Part shown: positions 25,510-34,818 of the stretch, piece by piece
Numbering within the stretch: the stretch's first letter is position 1
Layout: each line of letters starts with the position of its first letter
Source of the DNA: Verrucomicrobiota bacterium
GTDB lineage: Bacteria > Verrucomicrobiota > Verrucomicrobiia > Limisphaerales > CAIMTB01
NCBI GenBank assembly: GCA_963205105.1
Contig: CAUJJW010000072.1
Coordinates: 1-54,063, forward strand
Reading direction: 5' to 3'
DNA length: 54,063 nucleotides
Program-made: the position numbers and the translations under genes
Notes under the pieces: generated by a model
The model's input: only the letters and a program-made list of their open reading frames with translations
The model's database searches: none
What the model was told of the DNA's origin: nothing

Positions 25510-25545
25510 GGCGCCGCTCCCCAACGGGACCGGCGCCTTCTTCTT
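25510..25545 (+). terminator. Intrinsic terminator after the cytochrome gene
   Basis: GGCGCCG at 25510-25516 pairs with CGGCGCC at 25531-25537, followed by TTCTTCTT. It separates the cytochrome gene from the convergent gene ending at 25549. Confidence 0.7.
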
Positions 25546-25548
25546 GGG

Positions 25549-26853
25549 CTATTCCCCCCACGTCCCGTTCACCCAGTTCTCGTCCCGATCCACACAGGCC
25601 ACCGCCTGAATCCGGGCCTTCGGATTCGACCGGGTGATCGGTTCAGCCGCCGCATAGTTCCGCATCCGACACCCCACCATCGACACCGTCAGCCGCTTCT
25701 CACCCCGAACCCATAGAAAGTCCTGCGACTTGTTCAGCGTCGTCAGCGCCGGGTTCCCTCCCGAAAACGCTTCCACCTGGTTCAGGGCCGTGTGCCCCTG
25801 CCCCTCGATCACGATCGGATGGATGTCCTCCACCGTCGCTCCCGTGTTCGCGATGATCGATCCCTGCGCGATCTGCCAGTTCCGGTTGAAGGTGCCGTCC
25901 CCCAGCTTGTGGATCCCAAGGGTCACGCAATCGAGGTTGAAGCTCGTGAGTTGCCCATAGCTCGCCGGCCCCAGGTACGCCCCGCCGTAGGCCCCAAAGG
26001 TGAAGAGATCCATCAACACCGCGTTGTCAGTGTGATCGATCCAGTAGGTGAACGTCTTCCGGGCGACCACCGAATCGATCACCGCCCGGCTGAATCCGCC
26101 GCGGAAATAGCGGAGGTTCGCCGGGTTCACATGGCAATGCAGCACCCGCGGAATGTCGTAGCAGTAGTCGATCCGGATGAACTCCCCGCTCAACGGATAG
26201 CCGTAGCAATGCTCAAACAGCACCTGCTCACACGGGTGTTCTCGCGCCGACCTAAAATCCATCGCCACAAACTCCCCATAAAACGTCAGGCTCGACAGCG
26301 TCACTCCCTGCGCCGATCGCACCTTCGAGACCTGGATCGTCGGCGGGTACTCAATGACCTTCGAGGGATCATTCAGCGTCTGCCGCGGATACCAGAATTG
26401 CAGACCGCGCAACTGCGTCGCCCCTTCTACCGTCACAAACGCCGCGCGGTCGTCCTCAATGCGGAACACACTGCCCACCGGCTGCGCCTGGGTCGGATGC
26501 TTCGTCCCCCGCCCCACCGGCCCATGCACCCCGATCAGTGAGGCGTTCTGCTTCAGGATGAGACCGCTCTCCATCGGATAGGGTTCCTCCGAAGGCTCCA
26601 CCCAAAGCCCCGCACCCCGCGCCGACGCCCAATCGATGGCCCGCTGCAGTGCTTCGCGGTTCGACGCTGCCGTGTTCGTCGGGTGAACCCCAAACTCACG
26701 CACGCTCCGCAGCATCGCCCCCAATACCGGCCGCTGCTCCGCATCGGCCGACAGCCCCTCGGGCACAAGAGCCATCAGCGCCACCCACGCCACCCACGCC
26801 CGCATTCTCCACGCACAACCAGCCCGACTCGGTTCCGTTCGCACACGCTTCAT
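25549..26853 (-). CDS. Exported pectate-lyase-like beta-helix protein
   Basis: The 434-residue product has an Arg-rich start and a hydrophobic segment ending at GLSA, fitting a signal peptide. FGVHPTNTAASNREALQRAI (about residues 53-72) is the opening motif of the pectate lyase 3 superfamily, where a thin N-terminal strand caps a right-handed beta-helix. The remainder has short repeating strands with Asn, Gly and aromatic residues, as expected of such a solenoid. No catalytic residues can be assigned, so it may be a polysaccharide lyase, a glycosidase or only a binding protein. The ATG at 26853 is chosen because it opens the signal peptide. Confidence 0.7.
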   Translation of the reverse strand: MKRVRTEPSRAGCAWRMRAWVAWVALMALVPEGLSADAEQRPVLGAMLRSVREFGVHPTNTAASNREALQRAIDWASARGAGLWVEPSEEPYPMESGLILKQNASLIGVHGPVGRGTKHPTQAQPVGSVFRIEDDRAAFVTVEGATQLRGLQFWYPRQTLNDPSKVIEYPPTIQVSKVRSAQGVTLSSLTFYGEFVAMDFRSAREHPCEQVLFEHCYGYPLSGEFIRIDYCYDIPRVLHCHVNPANLRYFRGGFSRAVIDSVVARKTFTYWIDHTDNAVLMDLFTFGAYGGAYLGPASYGQLTSFNLDCVTLGIHKLGDGTFNRNWQIAQGSIIANTGATVEDIHPIVIEGQGHTALNQVEAFSGGNPALTTLNKSQDFLWVRGEKRLTVSMVGCRMRNYAAAEPITRSNPKARIQAVACVDRDENWVNGTWGE

Positions 26854-27008
26854 AGGGATCACCCACCCCAGCACGAAGCCCTGACGGGAACAACCCCCGG
26901 GTGGCAACGCTGCGTCTCCTTCGCCCATCCGAACCCTTGACACGGACCCTTCTCGCTGTTGAGAGTCATTAATCCCTCGGATCACAACAGCTAACCCCTA
27001 CCCATTTT

Positions 27009-28202
27009 ATGCCTACCAATCGCGGTGTCGTGTATCAGAAGCCCGGCGTCGTCACCATCGAGAGCATCGACTTCCCCAAGCTCGCCATCGGCAAACGCAA
27101 GTGCCACCACGGCGTCATTCTCAAGATCGTTTCCACCAACATCTGCGGCAGTGATCAACACATGGTCCGCGGCCGAACCACCGCCCCCGCAGGCCTCGTG
27201 CTCGGTCACGAAATCACCGGCGAAGTCATCGAGGCCGGACGGGATGTCGAGTTTGTGAAGGTCGGCGACATCGTTTCCGTTCCATTCAACATCGCCTGCG
27301 GCCGCTGCCGCAATTGCAAGGAAGGCAAGACCGGCATCTGCCTGAACGTGAACCCCGCCCGCCCCGGAGCAGCCTACGGTTACGTCGACATGGGCGGGTG
27401 GGTCGGCGGCCAGGCCGAATACGTCATGGTGCCCTACGCGGATTTCAACCTGCTCCGCTTCCCCGACCGCGACCAGGCCCTCGCCAAGATCAAGGACCTC
27501 ACCCTGCTCTCCGACATCTTCCCCACCGGCTACCACGGCGCCGTCAGCGCCGGAGTCGGCCCCGGCACCATCGTCTACGTCGCCGGAGCCGGCCCCGTCG
27601 GGTTGGCCTGTGCCGCCTCCTGCCACCTGCTCGGCGCCGCCTGCGTCATCGTCGGCGATCTCATCCCCGAACGACTCAAACAGGCCCGAAGCTTTGGCTG
27701 TGAAACCGTGGATCTCCGCGCTTCCGCTTCCCTCGCCCAACAGATCGAACAGATCGTCGGAGTCCCGGAGGTCGACGCCGCGGTCGATTGCGTGGGCTTC
27801 GAAGCCCGCGGTCACGGCAAGGACGCCGCCGTGGAGCGTCCGGCCACCGTCCTGAATTCCATCATGGAAGTCACCCGCGCCGGCGGCGCCCTAGGCATTC
27901 CGGGACTCTACGTCACCGGCGATCCCGGCGGCGTCGACGACAACGCCAAGGTCGGCATGCTCGGCATCCGGATCGGACTTGGGTGGGCGAAGTCCCATTG
28001 CTTCACCACCGGTCAATGCCCGGTCATGCGCTACCATCGGCAGCTCATGCAGTGCATTCTCCACGACAAGATTCAGATCGCGAAGGCGGTCAACGTGAAG
28101 GTCATCAGCTTCGAGGATTCCCCGAAGGGTTATCAGGATTTCGACAAGGGCGCCGCGAGGAAGTTCGTGATCGATCCCCACGGCATGCTCGCCGCGGGCT
28201 GA
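27009..28202 (+). CDS. fdhA: Glutathione-independent formaldehyde dehydrogenase
   Basis: The 397-residue zinc dehydrogenase is very close in design to Pseudomonas putida FdhA (398 residues). The catalytic zinc site is Cys46 in ICGSDQH and His67-Glu68 in GHEITG. The structural zinc cysteines are Cys97, Cys100, Cys103 and Cys111. The Rossmann motif is VAGAGPVGLACAAS near residue 192. The insertion with YGYVDMGGWVGGQAEY and the C-terminal GLGWAKSHCFTTGQCPVM are typical of this NAD-bound, glutathione-independent class, which oxidises formaldehyde or dismutates aldehydes. A TTGACA box lies at 26937-26942 without a good -10 partner. A terminator follows at 28233. Confidence 0.93.
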   Translation: MPTNRGVVYQKPGVVTIESIDFPKLAIGKRKCHHGVILKIVSTNICGSDQHMVRGRTTAPAGLVLGHEITGEVIEAGRDVEFVKVGDIVSVPFNIACGRCRNCKEGKTGICLNVNPARPGAAYGYVDMGGWVGGQAEYVMVPYADFNLLRFPDRDQALAKIKDLTLLSDIFPTGYHGAVSAGVGPGTIVYVAGAGPVGLACAASCHLLGAACVIVGDLIPERLKQARSFGCETVDLRASASLAQQIEQIVGVPEVDAAVDCVGFEARGHGKDAAVERPATVLNSIMEVTRAGGALGIPGLYVTGDPGGVDDNAKVGMLGIRIGLGWAKSHCFTTGQCPVMRYHRQLMQCILHDKIQIAKAVNVKVISFEDSPKGYQDFDKGAARKFVIDPHGMLAAG

Positions 28203-28232
28203 AGGCCGCACCCACGCTCCGTTCCAAAAGAT

Positions 28233-28268
28233 CCGGCGGCTCGCTCCACGCGAACCGCCGGTTTTTTT
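28233..28268 (+). terminator. Intrinsic terminator of fdhA
   Basis: CCGGCGG at 28233-28239 pairs with CCGCCGG at 28255-28261, extended by CTCGC/GCGAA, and is followed directly by seven T residues (28262-28268). It is a textbook rho-independent terminator. Confidence 0.92.
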
Positions 28269-28429
28269 GTCCATGCACGCGAGTCCCCTCGATGCCCGCG
28301 CATGCCATCCGCGCTTCACCGCAGCCATTTCCGGCAGATCACCGATGTCGCAATTCCATGACCGCTTGGTATCTCATGCGCCCAGGAGTTGGATCGAGTC
28401 AGTCCACCCACTCCCCACCCATCTTTGCC

Positions 28430-30328
28430 ATGGTCTCTCGCCTTATCGTGGTCTTCCTGGTTGTCGTCGCCCTGGCACCCCGCCCTGCCTCCGCGGAGGG
28501 CCCACCCCAGGGCGCCGCCTTTCTCAAGACGGATTTGCTCGGCGTGTTCGCCCATCCCGACGACGAAACGGGCATGGCGGCCACTCTCGCCCGCTACGCC
28601 CACGGCAGCTACAAGGTGATCGCGCACGCCTACATCACCCGTGGTGAAGGGGGCGGCAATATGGTCGGCACCCAAGCCGGCCCGGCGTTGGGCATCCTGC
28701 GAGAAGCGGAACTCCGCGAATGCCTCCGGATCCTGGGCGTCCGATACGCGTACTTTCTCAATCAGGAGGATTTCTTCTACACCGAGAGTCTCGCGGCATC
28801 GCTCCGGAAATGGCGAAAAGAGGAGGCCCTGGAACAGCTCGTGCGCCTCGTTCGCACGCTGCGCCCCGAGATCGTCGTCACCATGAACCCTGCCCCCAAC
28901 CCCGGGCAGCACGGACACCACCAAGCCGCGGGCGTCCTCGCCACCGAGGCATTCTCGGCCGCGGCAGACCCCGGGCTATTCCCTGAACAGCTGAGCCGCG
29001 AAGGGCTCGCCCCCTGGCAGGCCCGCAAATTGTTCTACAACGGCGCATCCGGCTTGCACATGACCACCATCGCCACCACCGAACCCCTCCCCGATGGCCG
29101 CCTCCCCGCCGACATCGCCGGGGAGGCTCTCAGTCGGCACCGATCCCAGGGTTTCGGCGATTTCGTTCGTTCCCCATGGCTGCGTCGACCTCAGGGATTC
29201 ACGCTCGTGAAGAGCGCCATCCCTCCCGAACCAACTTCCAGCGATCTATTCGACGGACTGCCGATCCCGGATCCGATCCGTCTCAAGGAATTCGCGCCCC
29301 GACCACTCGATCCCGCGATGACGTTCGTTCCCCGTCCCGCCCTGGTCGCCTACCAGCAATGGGCCGCCCAACAAGGCATCACCCACCTGTCAGCCACATA
29401 CCCGGCCGACCTTCCCGTCGTGGTGGGCGAGGCGAATGTGATCGAACTTCAGCTTCACTCCGACCTCCGGGCCGCAGACCTCAGCACACTGGCCCTCGAA
29501 GCACCTGAGGGCTGGAGCGTTTCCCCCACCCCATTCCGGGGCTCGGCCAGGCGCGGTGACTTCACGCGCGTACCGCTGACCGTCACGCCTCCGGCAGGGG
29601 CCCTGGGAGATTCCGAACTCCACGCACGCCTTTCGTTCCGTGGAACCGAAGCCTCCGCCATGGCCCGACTCCATCCGGTTCCCAAGGCACGCATCCCACG
29701 AGCCCGACGCGACCCCGCCTTCGACGGCTCTCTCGCCGGCTGGGAAAATGCCGTCGTCGAAACCATCGGCACCAACCGCACTTGGGAAGGTCGGGCCAAC
29801 AACCCCTCCGACTGCTCCGCCACGTTCCGCGTCCTTCATACCGCGCGCGAACTGCTCGTCGACGTGACCGTGGTGGATGATGTGGTGGTGTCCAACATTC
29901 AGCCCGACGACATCAAGGGCCACTGGCGAAGCGATTCCGTGGAAATCTGCCTCGATCCCCAGGCCGGCTCCGAGAACACCCTCGGCTGCTTCAAAGTGGG
30001 CATCTTTCCCTTCGACACGACCGGCAAGGTCCGCGCCGCCCGGGATGCCGACGCGCGCCAAGGTCCCGTGGAACGAACCGCCCCCGGATTCCGCGTGATC
30101 AGCGTTCGCACGCCCGACGGTTACCGTATTCAGGCCGCCATTCCGTTCTCACTCATCCTCGGTGATGCCCGGATTCCCCGACGGCTGGGCTTCAACGTGC
30201 TGGTCTACGACGGCGACAAAGCAAATGCCGCACCCGGCGAGAACATTAATGAATGCCGGCTCGCCTGGTCGCCCAGGTCAGGCGTCCAGGGCCGCCCGGA
30301 TGACTGGGGGCGCATCGATCTCGAGTGA
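28430..30328 (+). CDS. Exported PIG-L family deacetylase with CBM9-like C-terminal domain
   Basis: The 632-residue protein starts with a signal peptide (MVSRLIVVFLVVVALAPRPA, cleaved near ASA). The PIG-L/LmbE fold follows with the zinc motif AHPDDETG near residue 42 and the second metal motif GQHGHHQAAG near 163. The family removes acetyl groups from N-acetyl-sugars such as GlcNAc-linked substrates. The middle (about 330-420) looks like a beta-sandwich. The last 200 residues (FDGSLAGWENA..., SDSVEICLDP, YRIQAAIPFSLI, GFNVLVYDGD) resemble CBM9, a carbohydrate-binding module. A secreted deacetylase acting on polysaccharide is the best guess. The ATG at 28430 opens the signal peptide; the frame is open far upstream by chance. 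Confidence 0.85.
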   Translation: MVSRLIVVFLVVVALAPRPASAEGPPQGAAFLKTDLLGVFAHPDDETGMAATLARYAHGSYKVIAHAYITRGEGGGNMVGTQAGPALGILREAELRECLRILGVRYAYFLNQEDFFYTESLAASLRKWRKEEALEQLVRLVRTLRPEIVVTMNPAPNPGQHGHHQAAGVLATEAFSAAADPGLFPEQLSREGLAPWQARKLFYNGASGLHMTTIATTEPLPDGRLPADIAGEALSRHRSQGFGDFVRSPWLRRPQGFTLVKSAIPPEPTSSDLFDGLPIPDPIRLKEFAPRPLDPAMTFVPRPALVAYQQWAAQQGITHLSATYPADLPVVVGEANVIELQLHSDLRAADLSTLALEAPEGWSVSPTPFRGSARRGDFTRVPLTVTPPAGALGDSELHARLSFRGTEASAMARLHPVPKARIPRARRDPAFDGSLAGWENAVVETIGTNRTWEGRANNPSDCSATFRVLHTARELLVDVTVVDDVVVSNIQPDDIKGHWRSDSVEICLDPQAGSENTLGCFKVGIFPFDTTGKVRAARDADARQGPVERTAPGFRVISVRTPDGYRIQAAIPFSLILGDARIPRRLGFNVLVYDGDKANAAPGENINECRLAWSPRSGVQGRPDDWGRIDLE

Positions 30329-30333
30329 CGCGC

Positions 30334-33195
30334 TCAGAACGCCTCCCCAAGCATGATCACCCGAACCGCGTCCACCCGCAGCCGTGACCGGGCGAGTTGA
30401 ACCTTCAACTCAACGCGCTGGGCTTCCGCCGCCAGCACTTCCTCGGGGCGCACATTCGGATTCACGGCGGCGAGTGCCTTGAGTCGGTCGATCTCCGCGC
30501 CCAACACCTGTTCCATCCGGGCCGTCGCCGCGGCGATCGCGGGGCGAGCCACCGCTTCGGCATGGGCCTGAGCCGCGCCGATCATCCCGTTCAGGATCGC
30601 GGTCACCTGGGAGTTCTCGAGCAATTCGTGAACGCGAAGGTCAACCGTCTCGGCCAGGTCCAGCGCCGCAAGCGAAGCGGAGGGCACCGGACGGCTCCGG
30701 GTATCCACCACCACCCTCAACGGCGTCGGCCCCAGGAAACGGTCCGCGTGGAGTTTCGCCGGCGCAGGACATTCCAGGAGGTGGACCACTTCCAGCCAGA
30801 GCCCGCGCTCGGGTGCTTCCGGCCAGGTCACGCAGGCCGTCGAGCCATCCCGGCTTCCCAGCAACAGATCCAGGGCACCGGTGACCAACGGATGGTCCCA
30901 GCTCAGAAACGCAACATCCTCACGGCTCAGCGCATGCCGGCGGTCCAGGGTCGCCATCATCCCGCCCGGCGTAAGCCCCGGAAAACTGTCGGTGTACACC
31001 CCATCCGCACCCACCTTGTACGTGCGCGGCCCGAGATCCTCCACGGGAACACCATAATGGTCCCATACCCGCAGGAGAAACACCTCCAGCCGGGTCTCTT
31101 TATCCAACGCCACGATCCCCGCTGCGATCGCCTGGGCGGGTGCGGGCCGGAACGAGTTCATCTCCAGCAATCGGTCCCGCCCGCGTTCCAGCTTCATCGC
31201 CAGTCGTTCCCGGGCGTTCTTCGTCCGGGCCAGCAAATGCCCCAGTTCCGTGCGGCGACCATCATGCGTCTCGTGAAAATCCTGAGCCATGTCCAGGACC
31301 TCGGCGCGGAATTCCTCCAACAGGGCGCGACCACCGTGCAAATGACGCTCAAAGGCATCCAGGCCCTCGTGAAACCAACGGAACACCACCTCCTGCGGAC
31401 TGTTCAGCACGTACGGAATGTGGATCTCCACATGCGCGGTCTGACCGATCCGGTCCAACCGGCCGATCCGTTGCTCCAACAGCTCCGGGTCCAGCGGCAG
31501 ATCAAACAACACCAGGTGATGCGCAAATTGAAAATTCCGCCCCTCGCTCCCGATCTCCGACGCCAACAGGATCGGCGCGCCCTCCGGGTCGGCAAACCAG
31601 GCCGCCTGCCGGTCCCGCTGCACCAGTTCCAGGTCCTCGTGGAACAATGCCACTGAGACGTTGAGATTCGCCCGTAACGCCTCGTCCAACGCCAGCACCT
31701 TGGCCTTGCTGCGACAGATCAGCAGAACCTTCACCTCCCGTTTCTTCCGAAGGAAATCCACCAGCCACACCACCCGGGGATCCCGCGCATAGTCCAAGGA
31801 ACCCCCGTCCACCGCACCGCCCGCTCCCTCTTCCATGTCCCGCTGAAATTCCATCGCCAACCGATCCAGCAACGGATCTTCCAACGATTCCGCCTCCAAA
31901 ACCACCGGCCGCGGAAGGCGCATCGGAAACCCCTTCATCGACGACCGCCGGTTGCGGAACACCACCCGGCCGGTGCCATGGCGGTCCAGCAACGCTGACA
32001 CCACCTCGTCCCGGGCGTGTTCGTCACCTCCCGCCAAGGCTTCCAACCGGTGCTGCACCGATCCAGGTTCCGATCCCAAGATCCGCCGTAACTCGGCCAG
32101 CTCCGCAGGACCCATGGCCTCCTTCCCCGCCAACCGATTCACCACCGCCGCCACCGACTGATACCCCACCGACTCCTGCCGGAAAGCCTCCAGGTCGTAA
32201 TAGCGATGCGGATCCAGCAGCCGCAACCGGGCGAAATGACTCTCCAGCCCCAACTGCTCCGGCGTCGCCGTCAGCAGCAGCAATCCCTGCGATTGCCGGC
32301 CTAGCGCCTCCACCACCTGATAGGCGGGACTCGGCGCCTCCGCCGACCACTGCAGGTGGTGCGCCTCGTCCACCACCAGGAGATCCCAGCCCGCCTCCAC
32401 CGCCTGCGCACCTCGCCGCGCCTTCAGCAGCAACGGCAGCGCGCACAACACCAGTTGATCATCCAGAAATGGGTTCCCTTCCGGATGCGCCGTCTCGATC
32501 GCATCACAGCGGTCCTCATCAAAAATGTGAAACCACAGGTTGAACCGGCGCAGCAGTTCGACAAACCACTGGTGCACCAACGACTCCGGAACCACCACCA
32601 ACACCCGCCCCACCCTCCCCGTCGCCAACAACCGGTGGATCACCAGACACGCCTCGATCGTCTTCCCCAACCCCACCTCATCCGCCAACAACACCCGGGG
32701 CGCCTGACGTCCCGTCACTTCGCCCGCGATGTAGAGCTGGTGCGGAATCAGATCGATACGCCCTCCCACAAATCCGCGCACCGGCGATTCCCGCCGCCGA
32801 TGCTGCAACTCGGTCGCCAGCCGCCGCAGTTCGTACGCCCGATTCGGATCCGTACGCCCCTGCATCAACCGCTCCACCGGCGAACCAAAGCTCAACGAAT
32901 CACACAGCGCCGTCTCCGGTAGCACTCCCCCCTCCGTATCCCGATACACCAGCAGCTCACCCTTCGATTCCACCGCCGCCACAGTCCTCCGACTGCCATC
33001 CTGTCCCATCACCTGCGTCCCCGGGGCAAATCGCACCCGCCTCAACGGCGCCCCTTCCACGGAATACTGTCGGTCCTCCCCGGTCCCCGGAAAAGACACG
33101 CGAACACAACCATCCTCAACCAGCATCACGGTCCCCAAACCCAGTTCCGGTTCCGCTTCACTGATCCATCTCTGGCCCACAAAAAAACGACCCAT
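30334..33195 (-). CDS. rapA: SNF2-family helicase, RapA-like
   Basis: The product of about 953 residues matches the RNA polymerase recycling factor RapA in domain order. The N-terminal SH3-like domains lie before residue 110. The SNF2 helicase core then has LIPHQLYIAG, Walker A in LLADEVGLGKTIEA (near 172), Walker B DEAHHLQW (near 277) and LLLTATPEQLG. Helicase lobe 2 has ASEIGSEGRNFQFA and EQRIGRLDRIGQ. The C-terminal half carries the long RapA-specific region. The ATG at 33195 (MGRFFVGQRW) is preferred over upstream in-frame starts because it begins the conserved domain. It ends five bases from the convergent deacetylase gene and is divergent from the sugar isomerase gene. Confidence 0.88.
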   Translation of the reverse strand: MGRFFVGQRWISEAEPELGLGTVMLVEDGCVRVSFPGTGEDRQYSVEGAPLRRVRFAPGTQVMGQDGSRRTVAAVESKGELLVYRDTEGGVLPETALCDSLSFGSPVERLMQGRTDPNRAYELRRLATELQHRRRESPVRGFVGGRIDLIPHQLYIAGEVTGRQAPRVLLADEVGLGKTIEACLVIHRLLATGRVGRVLVVVPESLVHQWFVELLRRFNLWFHIFDEDRCDAIETAHPEGNPFLDDQLVLCALPLLLKARRGAQAVEAGWDLLVVDEAHHLQWSAEAPSPAYQVVEALGRQSQGLLLLTATPEQLGLESHFARLRLLDPHRYYDLEAFRQESVGYQSVAAVVNRLAGKEAMGPAELAELRRILGSEPGSVQHRLEALAGGDEHARDEVVSALLDRHGTGRVVFRNRRSSMKGFPMRLPRPVVLEAESLEDPLLDRLAMEFQRDMEEGAGGAVDGGSLDYARDPRVVWLVDFLRKKREVKVLLICRSKAKVLALDEALRANLNVSVALFHEDLELVQRDRQAAWFADPEGAPILLASEIGSEGRNFQFAHHLVLFDLPLDPELLEQRIGRLDRIGQTAHVEIHIPYVLNSPQEVVFRWFHEGLDAFERHLHGGRALLEEFRAEVLDMAQDFHETHDGRRTELGHLLARTKNARERLAMKLERGRDRLLEMNSFRPAPAQAIAAGIVALDKETRLEVFLLRVWDHYGVPVEDLGPRTYKVGADGVYTDSFPGLTPGGMMATLDRRHALSREDVAFLSWDHPLVTGALDLLLGSRDGSTACVTWPEAPERGLWLEVVHLLECPAPAKLHADRFLGPTPLRVVVDTRSRPVPSASLAALDLAETVDLRVHELLENSQVTAILNGMIGAAQAHAEAVARPAIAAATARMEQVLGAEIDRLKALAAVNPNVRPEEVLAAEAQRVELKVQLARSRLRVDAVRVIMLGEAF

Positions 33196-33439
33196 ATTCA
33201 ATGTCCACCCACTTCTAGTGGAGGCCGCCCCATCGGAAAAGCCTCCATTCCGGTTCAACGCACCCGCACCGACCACCCCGCCAGCCACATCCCGCCTCCA
33301 TCCCCACAATCCTGGCGCACGTTGGAGATTTCAGGGCCCGATGCCTCACCACTCAGCCCCCCACCCCTGCCCGGTATCGCCAGCCTCCAGAATTTTCTCC
33401 CTCGCCGCGCCCGGGCCGTCTAGCCTCCCGCTCCTCGTT

Positions 33440-34483
33440 ATGCCAGCGCCTCAGACCTATCGGTATTGCTTCGGCCCATGGAACCTCAGCGAAGGCCAGG
33501 ATCCGTACGGCCCCCCGGTCCGCCCCCCACAGACCTTCGGCTGGAAACTCCAACAGCTGAAAGACGCCGGGTTCGACGCCATGATGTTCCACGACGACGA
33601 CGTCGTGCCGGATATTGATTCGAAGTCCGAGATCCAGATCCTCAAGGAAGCCCGCGAAATGGGCAAACGCCTCAAGGACGCCGGAATCGCCGCCGAAATC
33701 GTCGCGCCACGCCTCTGGTTCAGCCCGAACACCATCGACGGCGCCTACACCAGCAACGACAAGAAATGCCGGCAGTACGCCATCGACCGCACCAAGCGCT
33801 GCATCGACATCGGCAAGGCCGTCGGCTGCAACCTGCTCGTTCTCTGGCTCGCCCGTGAGGGTTCCTACATCCGGGAATCCAAAAACGCCCGGCAGTGCGT
33901 CGACTACCTCGTCCAGGCCCTCGATGCCATGCTCGCCCACGACAAGAAGGTGCGCATCGCCATCGAACCGAAGCCGAACGAACCGATGGACCACGCCTAC
34001 GTGCCCACCATCGGCCACGCCCTCGCCATCGCCCAGCTCACCGACGATCCCAAACGCGTCGGCTGCCTCATCGAAAGCGCCCACGCCATCCTCGCCGGGC
34101 TCGATCCGTCTGACGAAATCGACTTCGCCTGCGCCTTCAACAAGCTCTGGTCCATCCACCTCAACGACCAGAACGGGCTGAAGTTCGACCAGGACAAGCC
34201 GTTCGGCAGCGCCAATCTTCGCGTCGCCTTCAATCAGGTCCGCGCCCTCGAACGCAACGGGTACGGCAAGAAAGGCGAATACGTCGCCTTCGACGTCCAT
34301 CCGTTCCGCACCACCAAGGTCGAGCACTGGATGAAACATCTCACCAACTCGAAGCGCACCTTCGAAGCGCTCGTCGCCAAGGCCCGTTCCTTCAACGAAG
34401 CCCAGGCCCAGGCCCTCATCGCCGATCGCAACTACCAGGACCTCGACCAAATGGTCCTGGAACACCTGATGGGCGTGAAGTAA
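33440..34483 (+). CDS. Class I xylose isomerase homologue with altered metal site
   Basis: The 347-residue TIM barrel resembles the short (class I) xylose isomerases of actinomycetes: DP.GPPVRPP, MMFHDDDVVPD with the catalytic His and Asp, ANEP-type site IAIEPKPNEP with the metal-binding Glu and Lys, NGLKFDQD with two metal Asp residues, and YVAFDVHPFRT with the last Asp. By recalled alignment the segment HIDLNGQNG of true xylose isomerases reads SIHLNDQNG here, so one metal-ligand Asp (Asp245 in the Streptomyces enzyme) is His and the preceding His is Ser. The substrate may therefore differ. The ATG at 33440 begins the conserved domain; the open frame upstream to 33218 is Pro-rich and unlike protein. 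Confidence 0.82.
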   Translation: MPAPQTYRYCFGPWNLSEGQDPYGPPVRPPQTFGWKLQQLKDAGFDAMMFHDDDVVPDIDSKSEIQILKEAREMGKRLKDAGIAAEIVAPRLWFSPNTIDGAYTSNDKKCRQYAIDRTKRCIDIGKAVGCNLLVLWLAREGSYIRESKNARQCVDYLVQALDAMLAHDKKVRIAIEPKPNEPMDHAYVPTIGHALAIAQLTDDPKRVGCLIESAHAILAGLDPSDEIDFACAFNKLWSIHLNDQNGLKFDQDKPFGSANLRVAFNQVRALERNGYGKKGEYVAFDVHPFRTTKVEHWMKHLTNSKRTFEALVAKARSFNEAQAQALIADRNYQDLDQMVLEHLMGVK

Positions 34484-34527
34484 GACGGCGATCGAAGTGT
34501 TGGGCCCGGAGTTTGGCCATGCCGGCG

Positions 34528-34750
34528 GTCGCGGAGCGACGAACGAAGGTAGCCGAGCCTTTCAAGGCCCGGAATCATGGTAATGACCACGGCAGCGTCG
34601 CGTAGCGACGCTTGAATCCGTGCCTCTTCGTCGGTCTGGCGGCGCTCCATGCGCCGGGTTCAGCCGTCGCTCCGCGACGGAGACTTTTCTCTCGCACAGG
34701 TCCAGGCGTTGAAACGCCTGGCTACCTTGGAATGTCGCTCCGCGACACCG
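34528..34750 (-). repeat. Repeat family B, copy 2 (inverted)
   Basis: The same 223-bp element as at 2842 and 40518, here in reverse orientation: GTCGCGGAGCGAC then CGAAGGTAGCC at the left, and CCAGGCGTTGAAACGCCTGG with TGTCGCTCCGCGACACCGG at the right. It fills most of the 335-bp gap between the convergent isomerase and oxidoreductase genes. Similarity to copy 3 goes on past the end (GGTTGGCCGGTG and a CCATTTTT stretch). I see no gene in the gap. Confidence 0.9.
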
Positions 34751-34818
34751 GCCAACCCAACCGGGGAGGCCGAAAAATGGCCACCCTCGTTGTGTTCAAG
34801 CCCACGAGTCGGCGAGCC

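Noticed and set aside
26937..26973. TTGACA box upstream of fdhA considered as a full promoter
   Set aside because: At 17 bases spacing there is no acceptable -10 box; the ATTAAT further down is about 25 bases away, so I do not list it as a promoter.
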